A stretch of DNA of 64,000 bases from positions 52,867-116,866 of the forward strand of contig UQPN01000004.1 in NCBI GenBank assembly GCA_900542935.1. Reading direction: 5' to 3'. A program made the translations under genes and the position numbers. The notes under the pieces are model-generated. The model worked only from the letters and a program-made list of their open reading frames with translations. It had not been told where the DNA came from and ran no database searches. Each line of letters opens with the position of its first letter. Position 1 is the first letter of the stretch. This stretch comes from an uncultured Eubacteriales bacterium. Its GTDB lineage: Bacteria > Bacillota > Clostridia > Christensenellales > Borkfalkiaceae. Shown in pieces: positions 63,847 through 64,000 of the stretch.

Positions 63847-64000
63847 ATGATAACAAAAGAAAATCTCAGAATCCGCGATCCTTTCGTCCTCGTGCGCGAT
63901 GACAGATATTATCTTCTCGGCACCACGGGCGAAGATCCTTGGGTAAAAGGCAGCAATCTCGTTTTGTACGAATCGCGCGATCTCGAAAATTTTACCGAAA
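63847..64000 (+). CDS. N-terminus of a GH43-family glycosidase, cut by window edge
   Basis: Fifty-one residues are visible. IRDPFVLVRDDRYYLLGTT holds the first catalytic Asp of GH43 (RDPF) and the first blade of the five-bladed propeller. GH43 members are beta-xylosidases or alpha-arabinofuranosidases. AAAGGG lies upstream of the ATG. It is 15 bp after GH36 and clearly continues the operon. Confidence 0.88.
   Translation, partial: MITKENLRIRDPFVLVRDDRYYLLGTTGEDPWVKGSNLVLYESRDLENFTE

Overview
The window looks like chromosome of a gut-type Gram-positive anaerobe (Bacillota, class Clostridia; the mix of genes would fit an uncultured Christensenellales-like lineage, but that placement is inference). 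The signs are many near-consensus sigma-A promoters (TTGACA, 17-bp spacer, TATAAT), AGGAGG-type ribosome binding sites, a gyrB-gyrA pair, lipoprotein signal peptides, a NodB-type deacetylase and a SpoVB-like flippase. By eye the GC content is near 50%, with a few AT-rich islands. No rRNA, tRNA, CRISPR array, transposase or phage gene was seen.

Layout. 1-430: the start of a leftward gene behind a perfect promoter, a TPP-riboswitch-like aptamer and an intrinsic terminator. 490-8.1 kb: housekeeping genes (YfbR-type nucleotidase, P-type ATPase, serS, a DEDD exonuclease, an RsmF-type methyltransferase). 8.3-11.8 kb: one very large lipoprotein. 12-16.6 kb: two half-size TauE/SafE genes around a repeat block, then a Ppx/GppA-HD protein, Maf and an MreB-like actin homologue. 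16.8-24.2 kb: PAP2 phosphatase, TetR regulator, mgtE with a long structured leader, a NatAB-like ABC exporter, polysaccharide deacetylase and a double-OB SSB-like protein. 24.4-31.1 kb: KtrB/KtrA potassium uptake (ktrB looks leaderless), a DMT permease, an AT-rich XRE/unknown-membrane-protein pair with two palindromes, and a leftward oadB-oadG-CDF operon. 31.6-37.3 kb: SpoVB-like, MazG (YabN-type), dusB, and a divergent TM2/XRE pair. 37.5-43.6 kb: gyrB, gyrA, NCS2 purine permease. 43.8-50.6 kb: a radical-SAM/DUF4130 predicted DNA-repair pair, DegV, QueH, a membrane-anchored EEP-family protein and a TetR regulator. 50.9-64 kb: a carbohydrate locus with an SGNH esterase, a divergent AraC regulator, a surface protein with LamG-like domains, a solute-binding lipoprotein, a beta-helix lipoprotein, LplB/LplC-type permeases, GH36 and the start of a GH43.

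How the genes work together. The last 11 kb reads as one sugar-capture and degradation operon: the surface protein and beta-helix lipoprotein would bind or cut a polysaccharide, the three ABC components import oligosaccharides, and GH36/GH43 cleave them inside the cell. AraC is the likely regulator. Ion handling recurs: P-type ATPase, MgtE, KtrAB, CDF and a sodium-pump beta subunit. A family of short GC-rich intergenic repeats (CCCCTCA...CCTTCCCC...GGGGAAGG) recurs at five places between genes. The strongest leads are the two RNA leaders (divergent TPP-like, and mgtE), the leaderless ktrB, the XRE/palindrome cassette, the orphan OadB/OadG pair and the radical-SAM/DUF4130 pair.
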